From: DASVUC01 sp038237225
GTDB taxonomy: Bacteria > Planctomycetota > Phycisphaerae > Tepidisphaerales > Tepidisphaeraceae
DNA: 64,000 nucleotides
Assembly: GCA_038237225.1 (NCBI GenBank)
Contig: JBBRYX010000001.1
Coordinates: forward strand, 434,001 to 498,000
Reading direction: 5' to 3'
How positions within the stretch are numbered: the first letter of the stretch is position 1; each line of letters begins with the position of its first letter. The notes beneath the pieces were generated by a model. It saw only the letters and a program-made list of their open reading frames with translations, was not told where the DNA came from and did no database searches. The translations under genes were made by a program, and so were the position numbers. This document shows, one piece after another, positions 7,978-17,528 of this stretch.

Positions 7978-9447
7978 ATGCGCATCCAATTCTGCGGAGC
8001 CGACCGCACGGTCACAGGCTCTTGTCACCTTCTCGAAATCAACGGCCTGAAAATCCTGCTCGACTTCGGTCTGTACCAGGGCCCGCGCGAGCAGGCGCGG
8101 CTGATGAACAACTACGTCCCCCATGACGCCACCCGCGCCGATGCCATCATCCTCTCGCACGGTCATCTCGATCATTGCGGCAAGCTGCCCGTCCTCACCC
8201 GCGCCGGCTATCACGGACCGATCTATTGCACGCCCGCAACGGCAGAGGTCGCGCGCGTCGTTCTCACCGATGCGGCCAAGATTCAGGAAGAGGATGCGGA
8301 ATATTTGAACAAGCGCCAACGCCGCCCGGGGGATGAAGAGGTCAAGCCGCTCTACACCTCCAGCGACGCCGCCGCCGTTCTCAAACTGTGGAACCGAGTC
8401 CCCTACGGACAGCGCGTGGATCTGGGCAAAGGAGTGAGCTTCACATTTTACGATGCCGGTCACATTCTCGGCTCCGCTTACGTGGTTGTAGAGTTTCAGG
8501 AAGACGACTCCCCTGCCCCCCGGGCCACACGAACGCTTCTCTTCACCGCCGATGTCGGGCGGTACAACACGCCCATCCTCCGCAATCCTATCTCACCGCC
8601 GGGCGTTGCCGACTGGGTCATCACCGAAAGCACCTACGGCGACAAGAGTCACGGCCCCATCGAACAAGTCGGTCCGCAACTTTTGGACGCCGTGCAGACC
8701 TGTATCCAGAACCACGGTCGGCTGCTGGTCCCTGCCTTCGCCGTCGGCCGAACGCAAACGATCCTCTGGTACATGCAGCGATTCATCCAGGACAAGAAAA
8801 TCCCGCCGATTCCCATCTATGTCGACAGTCCGATGGGCGTCGAAGCCAGCCGGGTCACGCAGAATTTTCGAGAGAACTACGATGAAGAAACCCTGGCGGC
8901 CATCGGCACTCGAGACCTCTTCGCAAGCAGCCAAGTCAAGTTTGCCTCCAGCGCCCAGGAATCCAAAGACATCAATTCCCAGCGCGGAAGCTGCGTCATC
9001 ATCGCATCCAGCCCCACGTGCGAGTTTGGAAGAATTCTGCACCACTTGAAGAATACGGTGGAAAACCAAAACGACATGGTTGTGTTCTGCGGCTTCGTTC
9101 CGCCGAACACCCTCGGCCGTCGACTCCAGGATGGCGCGAAGCGCGTGCGAATATTCGATCGGTATTACGACCTCAAATGCCAGGTACGGGTCATCCACGG
9201 TCTCAGCGCCCACGCGGACGGCGATGAGCTCATCCGGTTCCTCAAGCCCGCCATCGGTGATTCGACAACCGCGTACGTCGTGCATGGCGAAGAAGACCAG
9301 GCCGAAGGATTCGCGGCGAGGCTGATGCAGGCCGGCGTCGCGCGCGCCGAAGTGCCCGCGCTCGAGAGTGCCGTCATCACCAGCGCCACCGGCTGGACCG
9401 GCGCCCGCAAGCCCGACTCCGGGAACGTGGCAACCGACGGGGACTGA
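7978..9447 (+). CDS. MBL-fold beta-CASP RNA-processing nuclease-like protein
   Basis: The 489-residue protein has the CPSF73-like layout common in bacteria: a metallo-beta-lactamase domain, a beta-CASP domain and an RMMBL C-terminus. Motif 2 is SHGHLDHCG (H61, H63, D65, H66). TADVG and ITESTYGDKSH form the next metal and motif A/B regions. HGLSAHADGDEL carries a late His. Such proteins are zinc-dependent endo- or exoribonucleases in the cytoplasm. No SD is present, but TACTAG lies nine bases before the ATG. The HAD gene follows 11 bases after the stop, so the two are likely co-transcribed. Confidence 0.9.
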   Translation: MRIQFCGADRTVTGSCHLLEINGLKILLDFGLYQGPREQARLMNNYVPHDATRADAIILSHGHLDHCGKLPVLTRAGYHGPIYCTPATAEVARVVLTDAAKIQEEDAEYLNKRQRRPGDEEVKPLYTSSDAAAVLKLWNRVPYGQRVDLGKGVSFTFYDAGHILGSAYVVVEFQEDDSPAPRATRTLLFTADVGRYNTPILRNPISPPGVADWVITESTYGDKSHGPIEQVGPQLLDAVQTCIQNHGRLLVPAFAVGRTQTILWYMQRFIQDKKIPPIPIYVDSPMGVEASRVTQNFRENYDEETLAAIGTRDLFASSQVKFASSAQESKDINSQRGSCVIIASSPTCEFGRILHHLKNTVENQNDMVVFCGFVPPNTLGRRLQDGAKRVRIFDRYYDLKCQVRVIHGLSAHADGDELIRFLKPAIGDSTTAYVVHGEEDQAEGFAARLMQAGVARAEVPALESAVITSATGWTGARKPDSGNVATDGD

Positions 9448-9458
9448 GAGACCACGCC

Positions 9459-10118
9459 ATGAACAAGCAGCCCATCGTCTTTCTCTTCGACGTCGACAAC
9501 ACCCTGCTCGACAACGACCGCGTCACCGCGCACCTCCGACGGCATCTTGAGCTTACCCTGGGCGCGATCGCGCGGGACCGGTACTTCGCAATCTTCGAGC
9601 AACTGCGCGAAGAATTAGGATATGCCGACTACCTCGGGACACTGCAACGATATCGCGTAGAGAACCCGCACGATGTGAAGGTGCTGGAGCTGTCATCCTT
9701 CCTCGTCGACTATCCCTTCGCGACCCGGCTCTACCCGCAGTCCCTCGATGTCGTCGAGCACGTTCGCCAGCGGGGCACGCCGGTAATCCTGTCCGATGGC
9801 GACGTCGTTTTCCAACCCCGAAAGGTCGAGCGGAGCGGCCTATGGGAGGCATTCGAAGGTCGCGTCCTGATCTACATCCACAAGGAGGAGGAACTTGCGG
9901 ATGTCGAGCAGAAATACCCCGCCGACCACTACGTCTTCATCGACGACAAGCTGCGCCTGCTCACCGCGATCAAGAAGATCTGGGGCAACCGCGTCACCAC
10001 CATCTTCCCCCGGCAAGGTCATTACGCGCACGATCCAAAGGTCGTGTCAACTTATCCCACGCCCGACGTCACCGTCGATCGGATCGGCGATTTGATGGAA
10101 TGGAACCTGGAAAAATGA
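9459..10118 (+). CDS. HAD-superfamily hydrolase
   Basis: This 219-residue cytoplasmic protein has the HAD nucleophile motif FDVDNTLLDND (D11 nucleophile, D13 acid/base). Motif II is VILSDGD and the late acidic motif is HYVFIDDK. The region between about 15 and 85 is helical, as expected of a C1 cap. HAD proteins are usually phosphatases of small phosphorylated metabolites, and the substrate is unknown. Its start is 11 bases downstream of the RNase-like gene, so it belongs to that operon. Family assignment is secure, function is not. Confidence 0.88.
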   Translation: MNKQPIVFLFDVDNTLLDNDRVTAHLRRHLELTLGAIARDRYFAIFEQLREELGYADYLGTLQRYRVENPHDVKVLELSSFLVDYPFATRLYPQSLDVVEHVRQRGTPVILSDGDVVFQPRKVERSGLWEAFEGRVLIYIHKEEELADVEQKYPADHYVFIDDKLRLLTAIKKIWGNRVTTIFPRQGHYAHDPKVVSTYPTPDVTVDRIGDLMEWNLEK

Positions 10119-10303
10119 CTCGGCAGCAGACCGTGATCCACTGTCGGCGCATGACAATCAACTACTGCACCTTCCCATTCACGCCAGACGATATAATGTT
10201 GCCGCGGCAATAGGTGCATTAGCCGCGTTCCGGCATCACGACGACCGATGACTCATCGCATACCCGCCCCACGCGGCGGCCGAAGCCGTATTGCGCGTTT
10301 TTA

Positions 10304-10337
10304 CGCCTGATCCGGCCAGTATTTAGGCGAGCTTTTT
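10304..10337 (+). terminator. Weak candidate terminator after the HAD gene
   Basis: Short arms CGCCT and AGGCG flank a 16-base loop and are followed by GCTTTTTC. The stem is weak. The 11-mer TTACGCCTGAT at 10301 is repeated at 10363. The rest of this 279-base convergent gap holds nothing else recognisable. Confidence 0.3.
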
Positions 10338-10397
10338 CAAGGATCCCGCCAAAAATAAAGACTTACGCCTGATGCTGCTTCGCAATTCCATTCGAAG

Positions 10398-13172
10398 TTA
10401 CTTCGCGGGTTTTCGGGCTGCCGCCGTGATCGCTTTGGTAGCCGGCGAATCCTTCATCGGCAATACCGTGCGCCTGATGCCGTCGAACTTTTCCAGCGCA
10501 CCGGCAACCGCGGGCGCGGTCGGCACCAGCCCAATCTCCCCTACGCCTCGCGAGCCATAGGGCGTCTCGGGATCGGGTTCTTCAATGAAGATGCACTCGA
10601 TCTCCGGCATCTGGTGGGCGCGGAGCACCCCGATGGACTTGATCGTATCCGTGGTGATCTGGCCATTCTCGACGACGAAATCTTCGGTCAGCGCATAACC
10701 AAGGCCCATGTGAATGGAGCCTTCCATCTGGCCCTGGAGGAGCGTGGGGTTCATCACCTTGCCGACGTCGTGGGCGGCGACAACTTTCTTCAAGCTCCCG
10801 TCGTCGTTGAGAATCACTACCTGCGTGGCAAAGCCATAGGTGAGATGCGTCTTGGGTTCATCGACGTGAGCGCCCAGCTTGGTCGTGTAGTTGCAGATCC
10901 ACTCGCCCCAGTATTCGCGACCGAGGAGGGAAGAAAGCGACGAAGCGACGGAGCCACGAAGCGACGAAGGGAGCAAATCCAAATCAGCTTTTAGTTTGCG
11001 TGAGGCTTCTAAGACGGCGCGACATCCGAGAACGGTCGCCCGGCTGGCGGTGGTCTGGCCACAGTTCACGTCGACGGCGGTATCGGTGATCGGCTCGAAA
11101 AGATCGTAAGGCAGGCCCGTTTCCTCAACCGCGGTTTGGATCAGCAGCGTGAAATATCCCTGACCCATTTCCGTGAAGCCGGTGCGGATGGTGATGTGAC
11201 CGTCGTCCTCGATCTTCATGAGGGCTTTACCGGGGTCGGGCATGCCGTTGCCGATGCCGACGTTTTTAATCCCGCAGGCGATGCCCGCAAACTTGGCGTT
11301 GCGATAGATATCTTTCACGACCTCGAGCGTTTTCTTCATTCCGAACGGCTTATCGAGCTTCTGACCAGTTGCGAAACGGTCGCCCTGTTCGAGCGCATTA
11401 CGGTAGCGGATCTCCCAGGCATCGATGCCGACTTTCTCCGCGAGGCGATTCAGCAGATTCTCAATCGCCATCGCGCTTTGGTTCGCGCCGAAGCCGCGCA
11501 TCGCGCCGCAGGGCGGGTTGTTGGTGTAGACGGCAAGAGACTCGATATCGACCGCGGGGACTCGGTACGGCCCGCACGCATGACCCGCTGCGCGCTCGAG
11601 CACTTTCGCGCCGACTGAGGCATAAGCGCCTTTGTCGCCGATCATCCTCGCATGAACCGCGGTGATGCGACCGTCCTGGTCGCAGCCGATCTTAACGTGC
11701 ATCTTGATCGCGTGCCGCTTGGGATGCAGGCGGAAGGATTCTTCTCGCGTGATCGTGCACTTCACGGCGCGGTTGAGCAATACTGCCGCCAGGGCGGTCT
11801 GGCCTTGGATGGACATGTCTTCTTTGCCACCGAACGCGCCGCCGTTTTGGACGAGCGTGACGTCGACCCGGTCCTGTTCCCACCCAAGAATCGAGGCAAT
11901 CTGGCGCTTGTCGTCAAATACGCCCTGCCCCTGCGAGAGAACCTTCAGGCGCTGAATGCTCTGTCCGTTGTTCCCTTCGGTCACCGGCACCGCGACACAA
12001 CTCTCCGGCTCCAGGAACATGTGCTCGATGCGCTGGGTCGAGAAATCATCTTCAACCACATGCGCCGACGCGGCCAGCGCTCCGGCGACGTCGCCGCGCT
12101 GGATCGCGCTCCTGGACAGCAGATTGCCTTTGGCGTGGATCTTCGGCGCATCCGGCAACAGGCCTTCCTCCGGCGTCGTGATCGGTTGCAGAACTTCGTA
12201 ATCGACCTTCACCAGTTCGGCGGCTTTGCGCGCAAGGTGCTGATCATCCGCAACGACGATCGCGAGGATATCGCCAACGCAGCGCGTTTCTTCGCCGAGG
12301 GCGACGAGGATGGGCCAGTCCTTGACGATCAGACCGACGTAGCGCTCGCCCGGTACGTCGGCGGCGGTGATGACGCGGTGAACGCCGCGGACTTTCAGCG
12401 CGTCGGCGATTTCCATTCCGACAACCCGCGCGCGGGGGTGGTCGCTGAACTTCATTGCGGCATAGAGGAAGGTTGGCACTGTGGGGACGGGTGGGCCTTC
12501 GGTCCGACGGCTACGTGCGGGGGAGATGAGTTCACCGTTTACGGTGAGATCGGCGGGGGTGATGTCGTCGATGTATTTGAAGTCGCCGAGCACAAGATCG
12601 CGGCCCTGATGTCTTGGGAGCGACGTTCCGATGCGGCCGCTGGTGTCGAAAGTGCAAGTGGATTCGCCGCGGCGACACTCGGCATATTTCTCGATCGCGT
12701 CCACGATCTTCACGTAGCCCGTGCAGCGGCAGAGGTGCGCCCGAAGATCGTACGCGATCTGCTCGCGCGTCGGATTGGGGTTGGCTTCGACGATCGAGTG
12801 TCCGCGCATCGCCATGCCGGGGATGCAGAAGCCGCATTGGACGCCGCCGCATTGAACGAAGCTGTCGGCGATCTGAGCGCGAACCGCTTCCGGCAAACCT
12901 TCGAGCGTGATCAGCTCCTTCTTCGCGACGTTCTTGGCTTTGAGCGCGCACGCAAGTCGAGGCTGTCCATCGATCAGCAACGTGCAGCATCCGCACGAAG
13001 CCTGAGGCTCGCACCCGTTCTTCAGCGAGATCATTCCGAACTCTTCGCGAAGGATCGACAAAACCGAGCGCGTATCGTCCGCGCGGACTTCGACCGGCTT
13101 CCCATTCAGCGTGAACGAAATCGCGTCATCGTTAAGCTTCGGGGCCGTCGGCGCGGACGTGGTCATGCTCAT
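10398..13172 (-). CDS. xdhD: Fused Mo/Fe-S subunit of a xanthine dehydrogenase-family hydroxylase (XdhD type)
   Basis: About 924 residues fuse a two-[2Fe-2S] small subunit to a molybdopterin subunit. The first cluster uses NGCEPQASCGCC (C54 onward). The second uses QCGGVQCGFC and HLCRCTGY. The Moco part has GGAFGGKEDMSIQG, CGAMRGFGANQS and GVGEIGLVPTAPAVAG, the last carrying the catalytic Glu. No FAD domain is present. The layout matches E. coli XdhD (YgfN, 956 residues), which is linked to ygfK, and the divergent neighbour here is YgfK-like. The substrate is probably a purine or other N-heterocycle. ATG 13172 is chosen because AAGGTGA precedes it; the frame stays open to 13244. Confidence 0.85.
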   Translation of the reverse strand: MSMTTSAPTAPKLNDDAISFTLNGKPVEVRADDTRSVLSILREEFGMISLKNGCEPQASCGCCTLLIDGQPRLACALKAKNVAKKELITLEGLPEAVRAQIADSFVQCGGVQCGFCIPGMAMRGHSIVEANPNPTREQIAYDLRAHLCRCTGYVKIVDAIEKYAECRRGESTCTFDTSGRIGTSLPRHQGRDLVLGDFKYIDDITPADLTVNGELISPARSRRTEGPPVPTVPTFLYAAMKFSDHPRARVVGMEIADALKVRGVHRVITAADVPGERYVGLIVKDWPILVALGEETRCVGDILAIVVADDQHLARKAAELVKVDYEVLQPITTPEEGLLPDAPKIHAKGNLLSRSAIQRGDVAGALAASAHVVEDDFSTQRIEHMFLEPESCVAVPVTEGNNGQSIQRLKVLSQGQGVFDDKRQIASILGWEQDRVDVTLVQNGGAFGGKEDMSIQGQTALAAVLLNRAVKCTITREESFRLHPKRHAIKMHVKIGCDQDGRITAVHARMIGDKGAYASVGAKVLERAAGHACGPYRVPAVDIESLAVYTNNPPCGAMRGFGANQSAMAIENLLNRLAEKVGIDAWEIRYRNALEQGDRFATGQKLDKPFGMKKTLEVVKDIYRNAKFAGIACGIKNVGIGNGMPDPGKALMKIEDDGHITIRTGFTEMGQGYFTLLIQTAVEETGLPYDLFEPITDTAVDVNCGQTTASRATVLGCRAVLEASRKLKADLDLLPSSLRGSVASSLSSLLGREYWGEWICNYTTKLGAHVDEPKTHLTYGFATQVVILNDDGSLKKVVAAHDVGKVMNPTLLQGQMEGSIHMGLGYALTEDFVVENGQITTDTIKSIGVLRAHQMPEIECIFIEEPDPETPYGSRGVGEIGLVPTAPAVAGALEKFDGIRRTVLPMKDSPATKAITAAARKPAK

Positions 13173-13288
13173 TGGATCACCTTGTACTGAACCCAGCGAT
13201 TCTAAGATGTTGTGACGAGCTGCACAAACGAAATGCGGCAACAATGAGAGGTATTTGGTATCATCCGTCCAGCTCTTGAGGACGCTTT

Positions 13289-15259
13289 ATGGATCTGGTT
13301 CCGGCGCGATTTCCAGATTTGGTGCGACGACTTTACGCTGAAGTCCGGGGACAGGATGCGCTCTTCGAACTTCCCCGGAAGAAGTGGTGGATACCGGAAA
13401 ATGGGGAGATTGACCTGAGTGTGACGTTTCACGGGACCAAGGCCGGGAACGCCTGCGGCCCCGCCGCCGGACCGCAGACGCAGATGGCCCAAAACCTCGT
13501 GCTGAGCTACCTCGCCGGCGGGCGGATCATGGAGCTCAAGACGGTGCAGGTGAACGACCGGCTCAAAATTCCACGCCCCTGCATCGACATGACCAACGTC
13601 GGCTACAACGTCGAATGGTCGCAGGAGCTGCTCGTCGAGGAATCGCTACGGGAATATGTCGCCGGAATGATGCTGATCGAGATCCTGCGCCGCGATGCGT
13701 CGTTCGTCGCCGGCGCCTGGCAAGGACCGCCGGGCGAAGTGATTTTTGACCTGAGCGTGGGCTATGACCTCGCGGGCATTAAGAGCGACAAAGTTCAAGG
13801 GTTCCTCGACGGAATGCGTGATGCATCGGCAGCCATCGAAAAGCTGCGCGCCGAGATTCCCGATCAGTTTGAGGTGGCGCGGGGGCTCGATTTCCAAAAG
13901 CAGATCTCAAACACCTTGACCTTGTCCACATTCCACGGATGCCCCGCCGACGAGATCGAGAAGATCTGTGAGTTCCTGATCGCCGAGCGCGATCTCGACG
14001 TCATCGTGAAAATGAACCCGCCGATGCTCGGCAAAGATCGACTCGAGCATCTGCTGTATGACGTGATGGGCTATATGGAACTGAAGGTGAATCCATCCGC
14101 CTACACCTCCGGGCTTCTCTTCGACGAATCGCTTGGCCTGATGTCTCGGCTGGAGACCTTCGCCAAGCAACGCGGACGACGCGTCGGTGCGAAGTTCAGC
14201 AACACGCTCGAAGTGCTCAACCACAAGGAGTTTTTCACCCCAGATAATCAGGTGCAATATCTGTCCGGCGGCCCGCTGCATGTGATTACCATGACCCTCA
14301 CCGATATCTGGCGGCAGGCGATGGGCCCGGATATGCCCATCTCATTCAGCGCCGGCATCGACAACAAGAACTTCCCCCTCGCTGTGGCGTGCGGCATGGT
14401 GCCCGTCACCGTGTGCAGCGATCTCCTGAAGCCCGGGGGCTACGGCAGAATGGCGCCGTACCTTAAGAGCCTGTCCGATGCGATGACGAAGGTCGGAGCG
14501 ACCAACGTGGATGAGTATGTGCTCGATGTGTTTAATCAGCGGGAACCGGCGAAGGGAAACGTTCGCGCGGCGGCTCTGTTGAACACGACCATCGCAGCGC
14601 AGATGGCGCGAGAGGACGCGCGCTATCGCGCGCCGGTGAACCGCAAAATCCCAAACCGAATCGATTCGCACCTGTACGTTTTCGATTGCATCACCTGCGA
14701 TAAGTGCATCCCCGTGTGTCCGAACGCAGCCAACTTCACGTATCCCACGCCGCTGGTGAACTTCACCTATCGAGATGTGGTCGTTGATTCTTCCGGAATC
14801 CGCCCGAACGACCAGACCAAAACGTTCGAGATCAAGAAAGAACGGCAGATCGCGAACTATGCCGACTTCTGCAACGAGTGCGGCAACTGCGATACGTTCT
14901 GTCCGGAATATGGCGGCCCATTCATCGAAAAGCCCGGTTTTTACGGCTCGATCGCGTCATGGAAAAAGGCCGCCCCGCGCGACGGCTTCTTTGTGTCAAC
15001 CGCTGACGGCCAGCGACAGATCGTCGGTCGAATCAAGGGCGCCGAATACAGACTAACGCAGCGCAACGGGACATCTCTGTTCGACGACGGGGTCGTGGCA
15101 GTGACGATAATGGGCGAGGATCACGCGGTGGTGAAGGCGCATGGAATACGCCGGAACGGCGAGCATCGGGTGGATCTCGGCATTTACCACACGCTTCGAT
15201 TTCTCCTGACGGGAATCCTCGATCGGCGGTATGTGAATCAGGTGAACGCGGGAGAGTGA
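13289..15259 (+). CDS. ygfK: YgfK-like FMN/Fe-S oxidoreductase lacking the central FAD-NAD(P) module
   Basis: The 656-residue protein aligns by eye with both ends of E. coli YgfK. The N-terminal TIM-barrel part has GPAAGPQTQMAQNL, GGRIMELKTVQ and STFHGCPADEIEKIC. The C-terminal part has two [4Fe-4S] motifs, CITCDKCIPVC (C467, C470, C473, C477) and CNECGNCDTFC (C528, C531, C534, C538). YgfK has about 1032 residues. The missing stretch corresponds to its GltD-like FAD/NAD(P) domain. It probably passes electrons between the XdhD-type enzyme and another carrier, but the acceptor is unknown. The ATG has GAGGA upstream and the promoter region is shared with xdhD. The selenate-reductase name in databases is not supported by anything here. 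Confidence 0.82.
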   Translation: MDLVPARFPDLVRRLYAEVRGQDALFELPRKKWWIPENGEIDLSVTFHGTKAGNACGPAAGPQTQMAQNLVLSYLAGGRIMELKTVQVNDRLKIPRPCIDMTNVGYNVEWSQELLVEESLREYVAGMMLIEILRRDASFVAGAWQGPPGEVIFDLSVGYDLAGIKSDKVQGFLDGMRDASAAIEKLRAEIPDQFEVARGLDFQKQISNTLTLSTFHGCPADEIEKICEFLIAERDLDVIVKMNPPMLGKDRLEHLLYDVMGYMELKVNPSAYTSGLLFDESLGLMSRLETFAKQRGRRVGAKFSNTLEVLNHKEFFTPDNQVQYLSGGPLHVITMTLTDIWRQAMGPDMPISFSAGIDNKNFPLAVACGMVPVTVCSDLLKPGGYGRMAPYLKSLSDAMTKVGATNVDEYVLDVFNQREPAKGNVRAAALLNTTIAAQMAREDARYRAPVNRKIPNRIDSHLYVFDCITCDKCIPVCPNAANFTYPTPLVNFTYRDVVVDSSGIRPNDQTKTFEIKKERQIANYADFCNECGNCDTFCPEYGGPFIEKPGFYGSIASWKKAAPRDGFFVSTADGQRQIVGRIKGAEYRLTQRNGTSLFDDGVVAVTIMGEDHAVVKAHGIRRNGEHRVDLGIYHTLRFLLTGILDRRYVNQVNAGE

Positions 15260-15267
15260 AGGCATTC

Positions 15268-15326
15268 GTAGCACGGGCATCCTGCCCGTGACCGAATCGC
15301 CTACACGGGCAGGATGCCCGTGCTAC
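15268..15326. repeat. Interspersed palindromic repeat, GTAGCACGGGCATC family
   Basis: GTAGCACGGGCATCCTGCCC is followed about 20 bases later by its near inverted copy ending GATGCCCGTGCTAC. Each half is itself palindromic. Further family members lie at 16134, 18293, 21225, 35111, 54124 and, degenerate, at 23526. All but one lie between genes. Confidence 0.9.
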
Positions 15327-15339
15327 GAGGGTGTTGAAG

Positions 15340-16125
15340 ATGAATGAGTATGCGTTAACTGAAGAGCAGATGGCGCGATACCGGCGAAATGGTTTCATCG
15401 CGCTCAAGGATGTGGTGGTCGGAGAGGAGCTAACTCGTCTGTCTACCGCGGTAGAAGAAGCGGTCGCCTCCGAGACGGGCAACGACAGCCGCGCTTTTGC
15501 CGACAAAGGCGTCTACGAGCAAATCTTCATTCAGCGGGTGAACCTCTGGACCCGATTCCCAAAGGTGAAGGAATTCGTCCTCTCTAGGAAGTTCGGCAAT
15601 ATCGCCGCACGACTACAGGGTAAACGCATGCGGATCTGGCATGACCAGGCACTCTTCAAGGAGCCGGAGTTGGGCAAGAAAACGCCTTGGCATCAGGACT
15701 CGCACTATTGGCCGCACGATAATTGCCGCGAGTCGCTCTCCATCTGGATCGCGCTTCAGGATGCGACCATCGAGAACGGCTGCATGACCTTCATCCCCAC
15801 GACGCACCAACTGGATACGCTGCCCCCAGTCGATCTGGGAAAACCCGATGACATCTTCGAGTGGGCCCCGCAGTTCAAAGGCCTCAAGGGCGAGACGGTC
15901 GAGTTGAAGGCCGGCTCCGTCACGTTTCACAATGGCCTCACCTTCCACTATGCCGGCCCAAACAAGAGCACGTCAATGCGCGAGGCCTTTGCGATTCTGT
16001 ATATGCCCGATGGCATCCGCTACACCGGGAAGAAGCACGTCGTGACGGACCCGCTGGTCAAAATGGGTCAATTAAAAGCAGGCGATTTTCTGGACGGTGA
16101 GATGTTTCCCTTGGTTTCAGAATAA
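15340..16125 (+). CDS. Phytanoyl-CoA dioxygenase (PhyH) family protein
   Basis: The 261-residue protein is an Fe(II)/2-oxoglutarate oxygenase of the PhyH family. TPWHQDSHYW supplies the HxD iron ligands, FHNGLTFHYAGPN the distal His, and MREAFAILYMPDG the 2-oxoglutarate-binding Arg region. ATG 15340 is preceded by GAGGGTG. The frame would also allow a GTG three codons earlier. Bacterial members hydroxylate varied small molecules, and the substrate is not evident. It lies downstream of the YgfK-like gene but is separated by a palindromic repeat, so an operon is uncertain. Confidence 0.87.
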   Translation: MNEYALTEEQMARYRRNGFIALKDVVVGEELTRLSTAVEEAVASETGNDSRAFADKGVYEQIFIQRVNLWTRFPKVKEFVLSRKFGNIAARLQGKRMRIWHDQALFKEPELGKKTPWHQDSHYWPHDNCRESLSIWIALQDATIENGCMTFIPTTHQLDTLPPVDLGKPDDIFEWAPQFKGLKGETVELKAGSVTFHNGLTFHYAGPNKSTSMREAFAILYMPDGIRYTGKKHVVTDPLVKMGQLKAGDFLDGEMFPLVSE

Positions 16126-16133
16126 GCATCCCC

Positions 16134-16191
16134 GTAGCACGGGGCATCTTGCCCGTGTCAGCGATTCGGTCACGGAGGATGCCCGTGCTAC
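16134..16191. repeat. Interspersed palindromic repeat overlapping the rhaA stop codon
   Basis: This is a member of the GTAGCACGGGCATC family. Its right end provides the TAG stop codon of rhaA on the minus strand (16190-16188). Confidence 0.85.
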
Positions 16192-17453
16192 AAAGTGCGC
16201 TTCGATAGAACCTCACGCTCGTAACCCTTTACCTCTTCCACCCAGCTCTTGCCCGCGGGCACGTTTTGCTGCCGGCAGTACTGGTTCCAGACCGAGCCGA
16301 AGGGGAACGATTTCAGCTCCTCGAGCAGCGCCAGTCGCGATGTGAAATCCCCCGATTGCTCCAACTGACGGAGCATTTCGGTCGGTTCGAGCAGCGCGAG
16401 CAACAGCGCCTTCAGCATCGCCCGAGTCCCAATCACCCAAGCGGCAACACGGTTAATGCTCGCATCGAAGTAATCAAGCCCGATGTGCGTTCGGCCAAGG
16501 TAATTCCCGCGCACAAGTTCTTCCGCGATCGCCCGCAAATCGTCGTTAAGAATAACAACATGATCGCTATCCCACCGCACCCCCCTGCTCACATGCAGCA
16601 GGAGCTGTTTCACGCTCATGAACACCGAGGAGATTTTATCCGCGATGGTTTCCGTGGGGTGATAGTGCCCCGCATCCAGACAGAGCAGCGTTCCCTTGCG
16701 AGTGGCGTAGCCAAGATAAAACTCGTGCGAGCCGACCACATAGCTTTCCGAGCCGATACCGAACAATTTTGGTTCCACCGCATCAAGGTTATGCCTGGGG
16801 TCGATCTTCTCCGCGAAGACTTCATCCAGCGATCTCTCCAGAAGTTCGCGCGGCGTCTTGCGATCGACCGGAATGTCTTTGTAACCGTCCGGAATCCAAA
16901 CGTTGGTGACGCACGCGGTCCCCAAGGCTTCGCCAAACGCGGCCCCGATCCGGCGGCTCACCTTGCCATGCTCAACCCAGAACTTCCGAATCGACTCATC
17001 CCGGCTCGCGAGCGTGAATCCATCCGTGGCTTTGGGATGCGAGAAGAACGAGGGATTGAAATCAACCCCAATCTTCGCCGTCTTCGCCCAGTCAATCCAG
17101 GACCTGAAATGCTCTGGCGAAAGCGCGTCCCGATCGACCTTCCTGCCAGAATACTCCGCATATAGCGCATGAAGATTGATCCGATGTTGCCCCGGGATGA
17201 GCGAAAGCGCCTTCTCGAAATCCGACCGCAGTTCGCCCGCATTGCGAGCCTTCCCAGGATAGTTTCCCGTCGCCTGAATTCCGCCACCGGTTAAACCTTC
17301 ATCGTTCTCAAATCCGCCAACGTCGTCGCCTTGCCAGCAGTGCAGCGAGATGGGAATCGTCTTAAGCGTCGCAAGCGCGCGCTCGGTGTCGACGCCGAGC
17401 GAAGCGTATTGTTCACGAGCGAGTGCGTAAGATTGTTCGGTGGAAGCGGCCAT
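16188..17453 (-). CDS. rhaA: L-rhamnose isomerase
   Basis: The 421-residue protein is very like E. coli RhaA (419 residues) throughout. Matching segments include SLHCWQGDDVGGFEN, GGGIQATGNYPGKARN, LCLDAGHYHPTE and HVSRGVRWDSDHVV, and these hold the metal-binding Glu/Asp/His residues. It converts L-rhamnose to L-rhamnulose in the cytoplasm. ATG 17453 is chosen because MAASTEQSYALAREQY aligns with the E. coli N-terminus. No SD is evident. The divergent neighbour is an SDR gene, followed by a mannonate dehydratase. Rhamnulose kinase and aldolase genes are not in the window. The stop codon lies inside an interspersed repeat. Confidence 0.95.
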   Translation of the reverse strand: MAASTEQSYALAREQYASLGVDTERALATLKTIPISLHCWQGDDVGGFENDEGLTGGGIQATGNYPGKARNAGELRSDFEKALSLIPGQHRINLHALYAEYSGRKVDRDALSPEHFRSWIDWAKTAKIGVDFNPSFFSHPKATDGFTLASRDESIRKFWVEHGKVSRRIGAAFGEALGTACVTNVWIPDGYKDIPVDRKTPRELLERSLDEVFAEKIDPRHNLDAVEPKLFGIGSESYVVGSHEFYLGYATRKGTLLCLDAGHYHPTETIADKISSVFMSVKQLLLHVSRGVRWDSDHVVILNDDLRAIAEELVRGNYLGRTHIGLDYFDASINRVAAWVIGTRAMLKALLLALLEPTEMLRQLEQSGDFTSRLALLEELKSFPFGSVWNQYCRQQNVPAGKSWVEEVKGYEREVLSKRTL

Positions 17454-17528
17454 GAGAGAAAAGAGTAGTGAGGCCATAGCTGGTTGCAAGCGCTTGTCGC
17501 TCCGGGCAAAAGGGGGGATAGTTCGACT

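Noticed and set aside
11652..13190. A long plus-strand open frame of 512 codons opposite the Mo hydroxylase gene
   Set aside because: It is antisense to a well-supported XdhD-type gene and its residue pattern (His, Asp and Gly-rich strings) is that of a GC-rich shadow frame. No RBS or domain is seen.
13289..15259. Selenate reductase function for the YgfK-like gene
   Set aside because: That database name comes from genome context in other bacteria. No selenium-related gene is present in this window.
15033..15506. Predicted proteins containing RASCPC...GQDARAT peptides
   Set aside because: These are translations of the GTAGCACGGGCATC repeat and are known to appear as false genes. The same applies to the extended N-termini at 54091 and 35229.
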